Translations under genes and position numbers: made by a program
Notes under the pieces: model-generated
The model's database searches: none
What the model was told of the DNA's origin: nothing
Seen by the model: the letters and a program-made list of their open reading frames with translations, nothing else
DNA from: an uncultured Corynebacterium sp.
GTDB taxonomy: Bacteria; Actinomycetota; Actinomycetes; Mycobacteriales; Mycobacteriaceae
Assembly (NCBI GenBank): GCA_943914465.1
Contig: CALUCD010000015.1
Span: forward strand, 1 to 26,767
DNA length: 26,767 nucleotides
Direction of reading: 5' to 3'
In this document: positions 1-7,889 of the stretch, in pieces
How the letters are laid out: each line of letters starts with the position of its first letter
How positions within the stretch are numbered: position 1 is the stretch's first letter

Positions 1-391
1 GCCTCCTGACCTGGGTCAATGTGCGCCAGATTTCCGTCCTGCACGCACGTGGTCAATGTCTAAGATGCCTATTGCTTTGGACTTGCTTTGCGACGTCAAG
101 GCGCGTAAACCACTCGGAAATGCGTGGCCGCCCCTGTCTAGCAGCAGACAACCACCAGAGGGTATCGCGTTGACATGCTCCGAACCAAATCCGTCCACGT
201 GCTCTGGTCGTGCCGGGCAGACACCGCGTATAGCACCCCGCTTCAGCGACACGTGTCTTTCATCACATTATTAAAATTAGCTGTGTATTTAGTGTCAGTT
301 TACTCATATACTTATGTCCGGTAGCAGCATCGCACTGCACCGCAAACTGACAAAGCGCCAGTTTGCCCTTCCCGTAGTAACCGGAGGAACT
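1..391. other. non-coding leader region upstream of surface protein gene
   Basis: No convincing gene is seen here. The short open frames on both strands have low-complexity, shadow-like translations and no ribosome binding site. The segment from about 258 to 315 is clearly richer in A and T than the rest of the window, which fits a promoter region for the downstream surface protein gene. A perfect 10-bp palindrome, GACACGTGTC, lies at 248-257. A short direct repeat, GGTCAATGT, occurs at 14-22 and 51-59. The upstream gene, if one ends nearby, is outside the window. Confidence 0.55.
284..312 (+). promoter_or_regulatory. candidate promoter of the surface protein gene
   Basis: A good -10 hexamer, TATACT, is at 307-312, inside the AT-rich stretch. 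The -35 match about 17 bases upstream (TGTATT at 284-289) is weak, which is common in corynebacteria. It would give a leader of roughly 70 nt before the ATG at 392. TAAAAT at 272-277 is an alternative -10. This is inferred from sequence alone. Confidence 0.3.
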
Positions 392-2470
392 ATGAAACTC
401 TCCAAGCGCGCACTCGCAATTGCGATCAGCGGCGTAATGCTCCCAACGGTGGTGTTCAACCCCACCGTGGAAGCAGCTCCCGCTCCCGTGGTAAGCGGTG
501 AAGTTCAAGAGGCCGTCGCCGACGTCGAGGCAGGTGCCCCGCTCGCGCTGACCGCGCAGACGACACAGACCTTCACCCTGGGCTACACCCAGTCCATTTC
601 CAAAGATGGTCGCTCGATCACCTTCACCCCGTCGACCAAAGTCCCGGCAGGCGCCACCTTCGCACTGCGCGGCCAGGCCCCCGCTGGTTGGCAAATCGAC
701 GTCAACAAAACCACCGGTGTGATCACCGCTACGCCAACGAATCCGGCAGCTGCGTCCACCGGCAACTTCACCGTTGACGTCACGCTCAAGGGCGGCGGCA
801 AAGGCTACGTCACCGGCACAGTGTCTTCCACCGGCATCACCGGCGGAATCAGCGAGACGGTAACTGAGACCGAAACCAAGCCCGTCAGCGACCCCTCGGC
901 TATCAGCTACGCCGACGTCCAGGTTGAAAAAGGCCAGACCGTAGTCGTTGCACCGCGTAACCTCCCGCGCGGTGCCACCGTCACCGGCCCGAACGAGAAG
1001 AACGGCTGGCAGATTTCCACTGCAGAAAACGGCAAGGTCACCATCAAGGCCGGCCTGACCCTACCAATCGGTGATACCCGTGATGTCACTGTCACCGTGA
1101 CCAAGGCTGACGGCTCCCAAGAAGACGTCACCTTCACCGTGACCGCAACGAAGATGGGCTCAAAGACCGAAAAGCCGAACGCGCCAATCGCTGACTCCGC
1201 GACCTTCTTCTTCCCAGCCCAGCAGATCAAAGCAGGACAGACCGTCGTCTTCGCGCCGACGGGTACCGTGCCTGAGGGTGCGACCTTCCGCCTCGACGGC
1301 AAGGCACCTGCCGGCTGGAAGGTCACCGTCGACCCAGCCACCGGCAAGACCACCGTCACCGCCCCGGCAAAGTTGGAGTCCTCTGCTCGCGTGACCCTAC
1401 CGGTCAGCGCCAGCTACCCGGATGGTTCCCAGACTCACGCCGATCTCGCTGTGATGATCGCCGGTGTTGACGCCGGCAACCCGGCCGTCACCTACGACGA
1501 CGTGACCGTGATCAAGGGCGACACCCTCACCGTGTACCCGAAGGGTCTGCCGAAGGGTGCGACCGCGAAGGGCACCGAGGAAGACTCCGCCCACTGGAAG
1601 ATTTCGGTGCTCGGCGATGGCCGTGTGACCGTGCGCCCGACGCTCGTTGCCAAGATTGGCGACACCCGCGACATCGATGTCACCATCACATTTGCAGACG
1701 GCACCACCCAGGACGTGAAGTTCACCGCGACGGCGGGCAAGGTCGGTACTGAAGGCGACAAGACCGCCCGCTCAATTGCAGGCACCGTGAACCTTTCCTA
1801 CACCACTCCTGAGGTCACCCCGGGTTCGACGGTGCGCTACGAAGTTCGCGGCAAGATCCCCGAGAAGTCTGTATTCGTGGGCCCGAACGAGACCCGCGAC
1901 GGCTGGGCCATCGCAACTGATCCTCGCACCGGTACGGTCACCGTTCAGGTGCCTGCTGACGCGAAGCCGGGTTCCTCCGTCGGCTTCAACGTCCTCGGCC
2001 AGTTCTCCGACGGCAGCACCGCGAACTACACCATCAACGCCGAGGTGCCACAGCCTGAAGGCGAAAAGAAGCTGATGGCTTCGAAGCACCCGATCTCGTA
2101 CCCCGACTCCCGTGTCCCGGGCGGCGAGAGCCACAAGATCCGCGTTGACGGCTTTGTTCCGGCTCGCGCACGCTTCGAGCTTCTCGATGCCCCAGAGGGC
2201 TGGGACGTCAAGGTCCACGAAAGCTTCGGCACGATCACCGTTACCGCTCCTGAGACCCTCGGCGTGAGCGGCCAGATCACGGTCCGCGAGGTCTTTCCTG
2301 ACGGTTCCTCCAACACCGTGACCACGAACGTGCTCATCGCAAGCAAGGACTCGATCACCTCCGACTCCAACACCGCCGCGATCATCGGCGGCACCGTTGG
2401 CGGCGCTGCGGCGGTCACCGCTGCAGTGGTGATCCCGCTGATCATCCTCGCTTGCCTGTGCATCATCTAA
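392..2470 (+). CDS. secreted repeat-domain surface protein with C-terminal hydrophobic anchor
   Basis: A 692-residue exported protein of unknown ligand. The ATG at 392 is chosen over an in-frame ATG at 314 because GGAGG lies at 383-387 and the product then opens with a typical Sec signal peptide: basic MKLSKR, a hydrophobic core, and a likely cleavage near residues 28-30. The body is about six tandem units of 85-90 residues (roughly 50-150, 169-254, 270-358, 365-450, 467-553, 567-651). Each has a conserved P-x-GAT or similar turn, a GW/HW position, a G-x-V/I-T-V strand and an F/YPDGS-type turn, resembling Rib/alpha-like or Ig-like beta modules. The last 30 or so residues are a hydrophobic segment ending CLCII, with no LPXTG motif and no basic tail, so sortase anchoring is unlikely. 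Anchoring in the plasma membrane or the mycolate layer, as for corynebacterial PS2, is inference. It is monocistronic, with a strong terminator downstream. Confidence 0.85.
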   Translation: MKLSKRALAIAISGVMLPTVVFNPTVEAAPAPVVSGEVQEAVADVEAGAPLALTAQTTQTFTLGYTQSISKDGRSITFTPSTKVPAGATFALRGQAPAGWQIDVNKTTGVITATPTNPAAASTGNFTVDVTLKGGGKGYVTGTVSSTGITGGISETVTETETKPVSDPSAISYADVQVEKGQTVVVAPRNLPRGATVTGPNEKNGWQISTAENGKVTIKAGLTLPIGDTRDVTVTVTKADGSQEDVTFTVTATKMGSKTEKPNAPIADSATFFFPAQQIKAGQTVVFAPTGTVPEGATFRLDGKAPAGWKVTVDPATGKTTVTAPAKLESSARVTLPVSASYPDGSQTHADLAVMIAGVDAGNPAVTYDDVTVIKGDTLTVYPKGLPKGATAKGTEEDSAHWKISVLGDGRVTVRPTLVAKIGDTRDIDVTITFADGTTQDVKFTATAGKVGTEGDKTARSIAGTVNLSYTTPEVTPGSTVRYEVRGKIPEKSVFVGPNETRDGWAIATDPRTGTVTVQVPADAKPGSSVGFNVLGQFSDGSTANYTINAEVPQPEGEKKLMASKHPISYPDSRVPGGESHKIRVDGFVPARARFELLDAPEGWDVKVHESFGTITVTAPETLGVSGQITVREVFPDGSSNTVTTNVLIASKDSITSDSNTAAIIGGTVGGAAAVTAAVVIPLIILACLCII

Positions 2471-2586
2471 CGATGTACGTTCCACGCGGCTTGTCCACTG
2501 CGTGACCTGTGGCGGTGCAGACTCGACCCAACCCAACTGGTCTGGCAATCCTCCGGAACCAGGTGGGATAGCTGCCCGCTCTTCCA

Positions 2587-2638
2587 GGCCCCGATCTTCA
2601 GTTAAACACTGAGGTCGGGGCCCTTTGCTGCCCTTTTT
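2587..2638 (+). terminator. rho-independent terminator of the surface protein gene
   Basis: A long GC-rich stem pairs 2587-2601 with 2609-2622 around a 7-nt loop, with one bulged or mismatched position near the loop. A T-rich tail follows and ends in five T at 2634-2638. It lies 116 nt after the surface protein stop and only 9 nt before the next start codon. Confidence 0.85.
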
Positions 2639-2647
2639 AGTACTACC

Positions 2648-3451
2648 ATGAGGGATGTGAGTTTCCACGAGAAGGCGCCTGCGGCGATCACCAACAAACT
2701 CGACTTATTCACCCACGAACCAGCACGTTTTGCGGTCCGTGCAGTGATGGCCGGGGTGTACCTCGGCATCATGACCGCGTTCGCCTCCACCACGGCGACA
2801 CTGCTTGAGACACACGCCCCCGGCTGGGGCAAATACGCCTTCGGCGCCATTTTCGCTTCCACGCTTTACGTCATCATCGTGCTCCAAGGTGAGCTAGCCA
2901 CCGGGAACATGATGTTCATGGCCTACGGCGCCACGCAAAAGATGAACACCGTCTCACGCGGGCTTGTCCTTATTCTTTATGTCACGCTGTTCAACCTGAT
3001 CGGCGGGCTCTTGATCGCGGGGCTCATCTCGCAGACCACCATCGCTCATGCTGGGGATGCGCAGTACGACTTCCTGCACACGCTGCTCGTCAGCAAGCTA
3101 GAAAAGCCCAGCATCACTTTGTTTGTTGAGGCGATTCTGGCCAACATAGTGGTCAACATCGCGTTCATGCTCTCCACACAAGCAGGCAACGACTACAGCG
3201 CGAAACTGTGGAGCGTCGTACTCATTATTCCGGCGTTTGCGACCATGAGCTACGAACACTCAATTGCGAACTTTGTGTTCTCATCACTCGGCGGCTTCAT
3301 TCTCGGCCCCGAGGCCATCGAGGGCTTTACCACCCTCAACGTGCTGCGTAACTGGGTGGTCGTGTGGCTCGGCAACCTGATCGGCGGTGGACTTATCATG
3401 GGCGGAGTATACGGCTGGCTGAACCGAACCCGGACACAATATAAGGACTAG
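2648..3451 (+). CDS. formate/nitrite transporter (FNT) family channel
   Basis: A 267-residue polytopic membrane protein with about six hydrophobic segments. FNT proteins are pentameric channels that pass formate, nitrite, hydrosulfide or similar small anions. Family hallmarks are visible: GELATGNM at 81-88 in the first half-helix, and the SYEHSIAN segment at about 201-208 carrying the central-pore histidine H204, equivalent to His209 of E. coli FocA. The usual N-x-LVCLA signature of the second repeat is diverged here (around ANIVVNIAFML), so the protein may belong to a YfdC-like side branch and the substrate cannot be told. The ATG at 2648 has no clear Shine-Dalgarno sequence and sits 9 nt after the preceding terminator, suggesting a leaderless transcript. 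A GTG three codons downstream is an alternative start. No formate or nitrite enzyme gene is adjacent. Confidence 0.85.
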   Translation: MRDVSFHEKAPAAITNKLDLFTHEPARFAVRAVMAGVYLGIMTAFASTTATLLETHAPGWGKYAFGAIFASTLYVIIVLQGELATGNMMFMAYGATQKMNTVSRGLVLILYVTLFNLIGGLLIAGLISQTTIAHAGDAQYDFLHTLLVSKLEKPSITLFVEAILANIVVNIAFMLSTQAGNDYSAKLWSVVLIIPAFATMSYEHSIANFVFSSLGGFILGPEAIEGFTTLNVLRNWVVVWLGNLIGGGLIMGGVYGWLNRTRTQYKD

Positions 3452-3489
3452 TACTGCGGCAGGCAGGTGTCATGAAAGAATAGGGAGCC

Positions 3490-5472
3490 GTGACTGATCC
3501 CAACAACGATGCCCGTGTGCCGGCCGTACCGGAATCGGCCCTACCGGAACCAGCCGCACCCGCAGCCAACACACCGAACTCGCCCAACGCACTCGACGCC
3601 TTGGACGCGGTGCGGGAGTTGCGCAACGCTCTCGCAGCCACCAGCCTGCCCACAGACGCAGCGGCTGACGCCCGCGCAGTGGTCAACCAGTTCGACGACT
3701 ACATCCTGCCGCGTCTTGCCAACCTGGACGCACCGCTACTCGCCGTGATCGGCGGCTCCACCGGATCAGGCAAGTCAACGCTGGTCAACGGTCTGTTGCG
3801 CGAGCGTGTTTCCAACCCCGGTGTCATCCGGCCAACGACACGCCAGCCGGTGCTCGTAGCAAACCCGGGGGATGCAGACTGGTTCAACTCCCCGCACGTG
3901 CTACCGGGGCTCGCCCGCTCACACGGCGCGGGCGACGAACAATCCACCACCTTGCGCATCGTCCCAACCGACAGCGTGCCCGAAGGATTGGCACTGCTCG
4001 ACGCGCCGGATTTCGACTCGATCGACGACCGCAACCGCGCCCTGGCATCTCAGCTTCTGGCAGCAGCTGACCTGTGGCTGTTTGTCACCACCCCGGCGCG
4101 CTACGCAGACCAACTGGTGTGGAACTTCCTCCACGATGCAGCCGGCAGGGGCATCGAAGTCGTGGTGGTACTCAACCGCCTCGACGCGGCATCGGCAGAG
4201 ACTGTGCCAGATGACCTGCGCCGGATGATGGACGAGGCGGGACTGAGCGGTTCGACGGTGTTCACCGTGCCGTTCGTCGCTGACCTGGGTGCGACGGACA
4301 ACGGTGCGGACGCTGGCACCGAGGCGTTCCTGGGCGAAGAACTGGTCGCGCCGCTGCGCGACTACCTCACCCACCTCGCCGATGATTCTGCAGCCCGCCG
4401 TGCCGTGGCAGGCAAAACGGTCGCCGGTGCCCTAGATGGAGCATTGACCCGCGTGGATGCGCTCATCGTCAGCCGCGACCGGCAAGAAGCATTCGCCTCC
4501 CAGCTGGATGAGTCGATCTTCGAACACTACAAAACCGCTCACCGCCATGTGATTGATGCGACCTCGGACGGCAAACTCCTGCGTACTGAGGTGATGGACC
4601 GGTGGCAAGACGTCGTGGGAACCTCCGATGTATTCCGCGGATTCGAACGGTGGTTCTCCCAAGCCGTCGACAAGGTCGGCAGCTTCTTCAGCGGCCAGCC
4701 AGCGCCACTTCGTGAGGTAGAAACCGAACTGGAATCGGGCCTGCACGCCGTCATCGTTGATGCGGCAGAAACTGCGGCAGCACGTTCCTGGTCTCACCTG
4801 GGATCAGTTGCGCCGGAGCTGCGAGCCGGCGCGGACCCAAGCCTTGCGCGCGCGAGTGCAGATATCTCCGAGCGGGCTGCGGCGCTGGTACGCGAATGGC
4901 AAGCTGCCCTGCTGGAGCGTATTCAGGACACAGCTGGGGATAAGCGCCTGCGTGCGCGCGTGATGTCCTTGGGGCTCAACGTGCTCACCGTTGCACTGAT
5001 GCTCACGGTGTTTGCCTCAACCGCGGGCATTACTGGCAGCGAAGTCGCAATCGCGGGTGGCTCAGCCGTAGTCGGACAGAAACTGCTTGAAACGGTCTTC
5101 GGCGAAGAAACAGTGCGTCGCATGTCTACTGAGGCCCGCAACGATCTGAATCAGCGCTTAGACGGACTGCTGCGAACTGAGCGTGAGCGTTACTACGCCC
5201 TGACTGATCCCCTTCTTGAAGGCACGCCTGCAGAAGACATCCATAACGCCTCCAACACTGCCCGCCAGGCAGTCGCCGAGCGCTTCCCCGGCACGCTGGC
5301 CGCAGCTGCACAGCCAGCGCTCGAAAGCAAAGCGAGCAAAGCGATCAGCGAGGATGTAGAAGCAAGCTTCGACCACGGCACACTGCGCGGGCTGTTCGAC
5401 CAGCTACGAGGCACGTTCGGTCGACCAAACACCGGCGATACGACCACAGGTGGGGGCAATGGCACTGTTTAA
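3490..5472 (+). CDS. dynamin-like / YfjP-type membrane-associated GTPase (first of pair)
   Basis: A 660-residue large GTPase. The start is GTG, with AGGGAG just upstream; the first 35 residues are Ala/Pro-rich and probably disordered. The G1 P-loop is G89-STGSGKS (K95, S96). The G3 region reads DAPDFDS at 171-177, with P-D in place of the usual x-G. G4 is NRLD at 229-232, where Arg replaces the common Lys. A helical region follows, and residues about 491-540 are hydrophobic, consistent with one or two membrane segments. This layout (GTPase head, helices, membrane segment) resembles bacterial dynamin-like and YfjP-family GTPases, which often occur as adjacent pairs that co-assemble on membranes. 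A role in membrane remodelling, division or envelope stress is inference. Its 3' end overlaps the next gene by 14 nt, implying co-translation. Confidence 0.8.
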   Translation: MTDPNNDARVPAVPESALPEPAAPAANTPNSPNALDALDAVRELRNALAATSLPTDAAADARAVVNQFDDYILPRLANLDAPLLAVIGGSTGSGKSTLVNGLLRERVSNPGVIRPTTRQPVLVANPGDADWFNSPHVLPGLARSHGAGDEQSTTLRIVPTDSVPEGLALLDAPDFDSIDDRNRALASQLLAAADLWLFVTTPARYADQLVWNFLHDAAGRGIEVVVVLNRLDAASAETVPDDLRRMMDEAGLSGSTVFTVPFVADLGATDNGADAGTEAFLGEELVAPLRDYLTHLADDSAARRAVAGKTVAGALDGALTRVDALIVSRDRQEAFASQLDESIFEHYKTAHRHVIDATSDGKLLRTEVMDRWQDVVGTSDVFRGFERWFSQAVDKVGSFFSGQPAPLREVETELESGLHAVIVDAAETAAARSWSHLGSVAPELRAGADPSLARASADISERAAALVREWQAALLERIQDTAGDKRLRARVMSLGLNVLTVALMLTVFASTAGITGSEVAIAGGSAVVGQKLLETVFGEETVRRMSTEARNDLNQRLDGLLRTERERYYALTDPLLEGTPAEDIHNASNTARQAVAERFPGTLAAAAQPALESKASKAISEDVEASFDHGTLRGLFDQLRGTFGRPNTGDTTTGGGNGTV

Positions 5473-7057
5473 GAAAAAAGCCACACTGGGCGAGCGTTTG
5501 GGCGCGCTTGAAGACGCGGCAGCGATCGGTTCACCCTACCTCGCTCCGTCTGAACGCGAGCGCCTTGAATCCGTGGCTCGCGCGGGTGCAGAGCGGCGCG
5601 AACTGTCAGCTGAGCACACCGTGGTCGGCTTCTTCGGTGCAACTGGTTCCGGCAAGACCAGCTTGTTCAACGCGGTAGTTGGGGAAGATCTGGGCAAAGC
5701 TGCTGCCCGCCGCCCCACCACATCCTCGCCGCTTGCCGCTATTTGGCAGCCTGAGGGATCAGAAGAGCTGCTTGACTGGCTCGGGGTGGAAGACCGCCGG
5801 GTCCGCAGCGGCGAGTTCGCGCCGGGCGCTGGCCCGTTGATCCTGCTTGACCTGCCGGATTTCGACTCAGTTGATCTATCGAACCGTGAGATTGCCACCC
5901 GTCTCGCCGGCCAGGTTGATGTGCTGGTGTGGGTCTCTGACCCGGAAAAGTACGCCGATAGCGTCATCCATGACCAGTTCATTCGCCCGCACGCTGCGCA
6001 CTCTGAAGTCACGCTCGCTGTGCTCAACAAATCAGACTTGCTGCACGGCTCCGACGTTGGCACGGTGTCACAGTCGTATGCGCAATTGCTTCGCGACGAT
6101 GGGCTGACCAACGTCCGGGTTGTTCCCACCTCCACCCGCACCGGCGACGGTATCGCCGAACTGACCACAGCCATTGCTAAGGTCGCGCAGGCACATACCG
6201 CCCAATCGGCCCGCATTGAGGCAGACATCCGCTCCGTCACACAGGGCTTTGGGGACATGGGCGCAGTCGGTGGCGTCGACAAGCATGCAAAGCGCGATAT
6301 GGACGCGGTGTTATCGAAGGCGGCGGGCGCGGATCGCATCGCGAACTCCACAGCCGCTGCGTACCGCAAGCGCCTGCACGAGCGCACTGGGTGGCTGCTC
6401 ACCTCGTGGATCACCCGTTTTCGCCCCGATCCGCTGAAGCGATTGGGCTTGCGGGAGGAACCGGATGCGCTCGGGGTGCACCGCACCTCACTGCCTGAGC
6501 TGGATGCCGCCTCCAAGGCGGTGGCCAACCGGGGTGTGCGCGACTACGCGGCAGCGGCCGCACAGGGGTTGCCGCAGGCGTGGGCGACGGCCGTGGAAGA
6601 TCGGGCAGAAGAAATCTCCACCGCGGTGCCGGCTGAGCTGGACCGCGCAGTCGCACGCACACGCCTGCCTGCAGAGCCGGCAAAAGGCTGGTCGCTGCTC
6701 ACCGTGTTGCAGTGGCTGGCGCTGGTCGCCGCGCTCGTCGGCGTCGTGTGGTACCTGCTTGCGGCGTTCTTGCCCGGCGTGCTCACCCCGCTGCTGGGTG
6801 CTGAGCTTTTCCCCCAGGTCGAAGGGTGGCCAATTCCAACGCTGCTCATCATGGCTGGGCTGCTCACCGGTGTCATCATCGGTTTAGTCACCTCTGTGTT
6901 CGGCGGTGTTATCGGTGGCGGGGTGAAGCGACGAACGCGCAACGCGATCCAGAAAGAGGTCGCCGCGTCCTCCCAAACCGAGGTGGTAGAGCCACTCGAT
7001 GCGATCCGCGCGGATTATGACCGCTTCGCCGAACGCATTGCAGTTGCGGCGCAATAG
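5459..7057 (+). CDS. dynamin-like / YfjP-type membrane-associated GTPase (second of pair)
   Basis: A 532-residue partner GTPase. The ATG at 5459 is preferred to the in-frame GTG at 5450 because the G-rich stretch at 5449-5455 can serve as its ribosome binding site. Motifs: P-loop G60-ATGSGKT (K66, T67), G3 DLPDFDS at 131-137 matching the first GTPase's DxPDFDS form, and a canonical G4 NKSD at 190-193. The middle is helical, and two strong hydrophobic segments lie at about 413-440 and 459-488, followed by a basic GGVKRRTR stretch and a short C-terminal tail, so the protein is probably an integral membrane GTPase. The 14-nt overlap with the upstream GTPase gene and the shared G3 signature argue for a heteromeric pair. 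The biological role is not known from sequence. Confidence 0.8.
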   Translation: MALFKKKATLGERLGALEDAAAIGSPYLAPSERERLESVARAGAERRELSAEHTVVGFFGATGSGKTSLFNAVVGEDLGKAAARRPTTSSPLAAIWQPEGSEELLDWLGVEDRRVRSGEFAPGAGPLILLDLPDFDSVDLSNREIATRLAGQVDVLVWVSDPEKYADSVIHDQFIRPHAAHSEVTLAVLNKSDLLHGSDVGTVSQSYAQLLRDDGLTNVRVVPTSTRTGDGIAELTTAIAKVAQAHTAQSARIEADIRSVTQGFGDMGAVGGVDKHAKRDMDAVLSKAAGADRIANSTAAAYRKRLHERTGWLLTSWITRFRPDPLKRLGLREEPDALGVHRTSLPELDAASKAVANRGVRDYAAAAAQGLPQAWATAVEDRAEEISTAVPAELDRAVARTRLPAEPAKGWSLLTVLQWLALVAALVGVVWYLLAAFLPGVLTPLLGAELFPQVEGWPIPTLLIMAGLLTGVIIGLVTSVFGGVIGGGVKRRTRNAIQKEVAASSQTEVVEPLDAIRADYDRFAERIAVAAQ

Positions 7058-7068
7058 GAGCTAACAGC

Positions 7069-7875
7069 GTGGCCATTCCCAATATCTTGTCTATTGCCGG
7101 CACCGACCCGACCGGGGGTGCTGGCATCCAAGCGGACCTGAAATCTATCGCCGCGGCAGGTGGGTACGGCATGTGCGTAATCACGTCGCTGGTCGCGCAG
7201 AACACGCAAGGGGTGCGCGACATGCACACCCCACCCCAGGAGTTTCTGCTCGCCCAACTTGATGCGGTCTTCGATGACGTGCAGGTTGACGCGGTGAAAA
7301 TCGGGATGCTCGGCGACGCACCGACCACCCGCGCCGTCTCCGAATACCTTCGCTCGCACCCGGTGCCGCTGGTGGTCGTTGACCCGGTGATGGTTGCCAC
7401 CAGCGGCGACCGGCTGCTCACCACAGATGCGGAAGCGGCGTTGCGCGAGCTGGTGCTCGACCACGCCACTGTGGTCACCCCAAACATTCCAGAGCTCGCA
7501 GTCCTCGTCAGCGACGCGCCAGCGGCGAGTTTCGACGAAGCGATTGAGCAGGGCAAACACCTTGCCGGTACCGCGCAGGTGCAGGTGGTGGTCAAAGGCG
7601 GGCATCTCGCGGGCGGGAAGGCATCGAACGCGCTTGTCGGCCCCGATGGCTCGGTCGTTCTCGCTGAGGTGCCTCGCGTGAACACGACGAATACTCACGG
7701 CACAGGCTGTTCGCTCTCCTCGGCGTTTGCAACTCGCCTTGCGCTCACCGGCGAGGCGGACCAGGCGCTGAAGTGGAGCTCAACGTGGCTCCACGGTGCA
7801 ATTGCAGCGGCAGACGAGCTCAATGTTGGCCAGGGCCATGGCCCCGTCAACCACTTCCACCACCTAGCTCGATAA
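7069..7875 (+). CDS. thiD: hydroxymethylpyrimidine/phosphomethylpyrimidine kinase
   Basis: A 268-residue cytoplasmic enzyme that phosphorylates hydroxymethylpyrimidine and then its monophosphate to HMP-PP, the pyrimidine half of thiamine. The N-terminal SIAGTDPTGGAGIQADLK motif binds substrate and phosphate. The C-terminal GTGCSLSSAFA motif (C214) forms the anion hole characteristic of ThiD in the ribokinase superfamily. Length is normal for a stand-alone ThiD, and no ThiE domain is fused. The start is GTG at 7069, with AGGAG about 8 nt upstream and 11 nt after the GTPase stop, so it may be co-transcribed with the GTPase pair. No other thiamine gene is in the window. It converges on the decayed PTS gene, with 14 nt between the stop codons. 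Confidence 0.93.
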   Translation: MAIPNILSIAGTDPTGGAGIQADLKSIAAAGGYGMCVITSLVAQNTQGVRDMHTPPQEFLLAQLDAVFDDVQVDAVKIGMLGDAPTTRAVSEYLRSHPVPLVVVDPVMVATSGDRLLTTDAEAALRELVLDHATVVTPNIPELAVLVSDAPAASFDEAIEQGKHLAGTAQVQVVVKGGHLAGGKASNALVGPDGSVVLAEVPRVNTTNTHGTGCSLSSAFATRLALTGEADQALKWSSTWLHGAIAAADELNVGQGHGPVNHFHHLAR

Positions 7876-7889
7876 CCCGCAGCTCGTCG

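Noticed and set aside
1772..2668. 298-codon open frame on the minus strand across the surface protein gene
   Set aside because: It is antisense to a well-supported gene, has composition typical of shadow frames (Arg/Gly/His/Asp-rich), no ribosome binding site, and crosses a strong terminator.
5536..6528. 330-codon minus-strand frame inside the second GTPase gene
   Set aside because: Ser/Arg/Pro-rich shadow translation opposite clear GTP-binding motifs; no start signal or recognisable domain.
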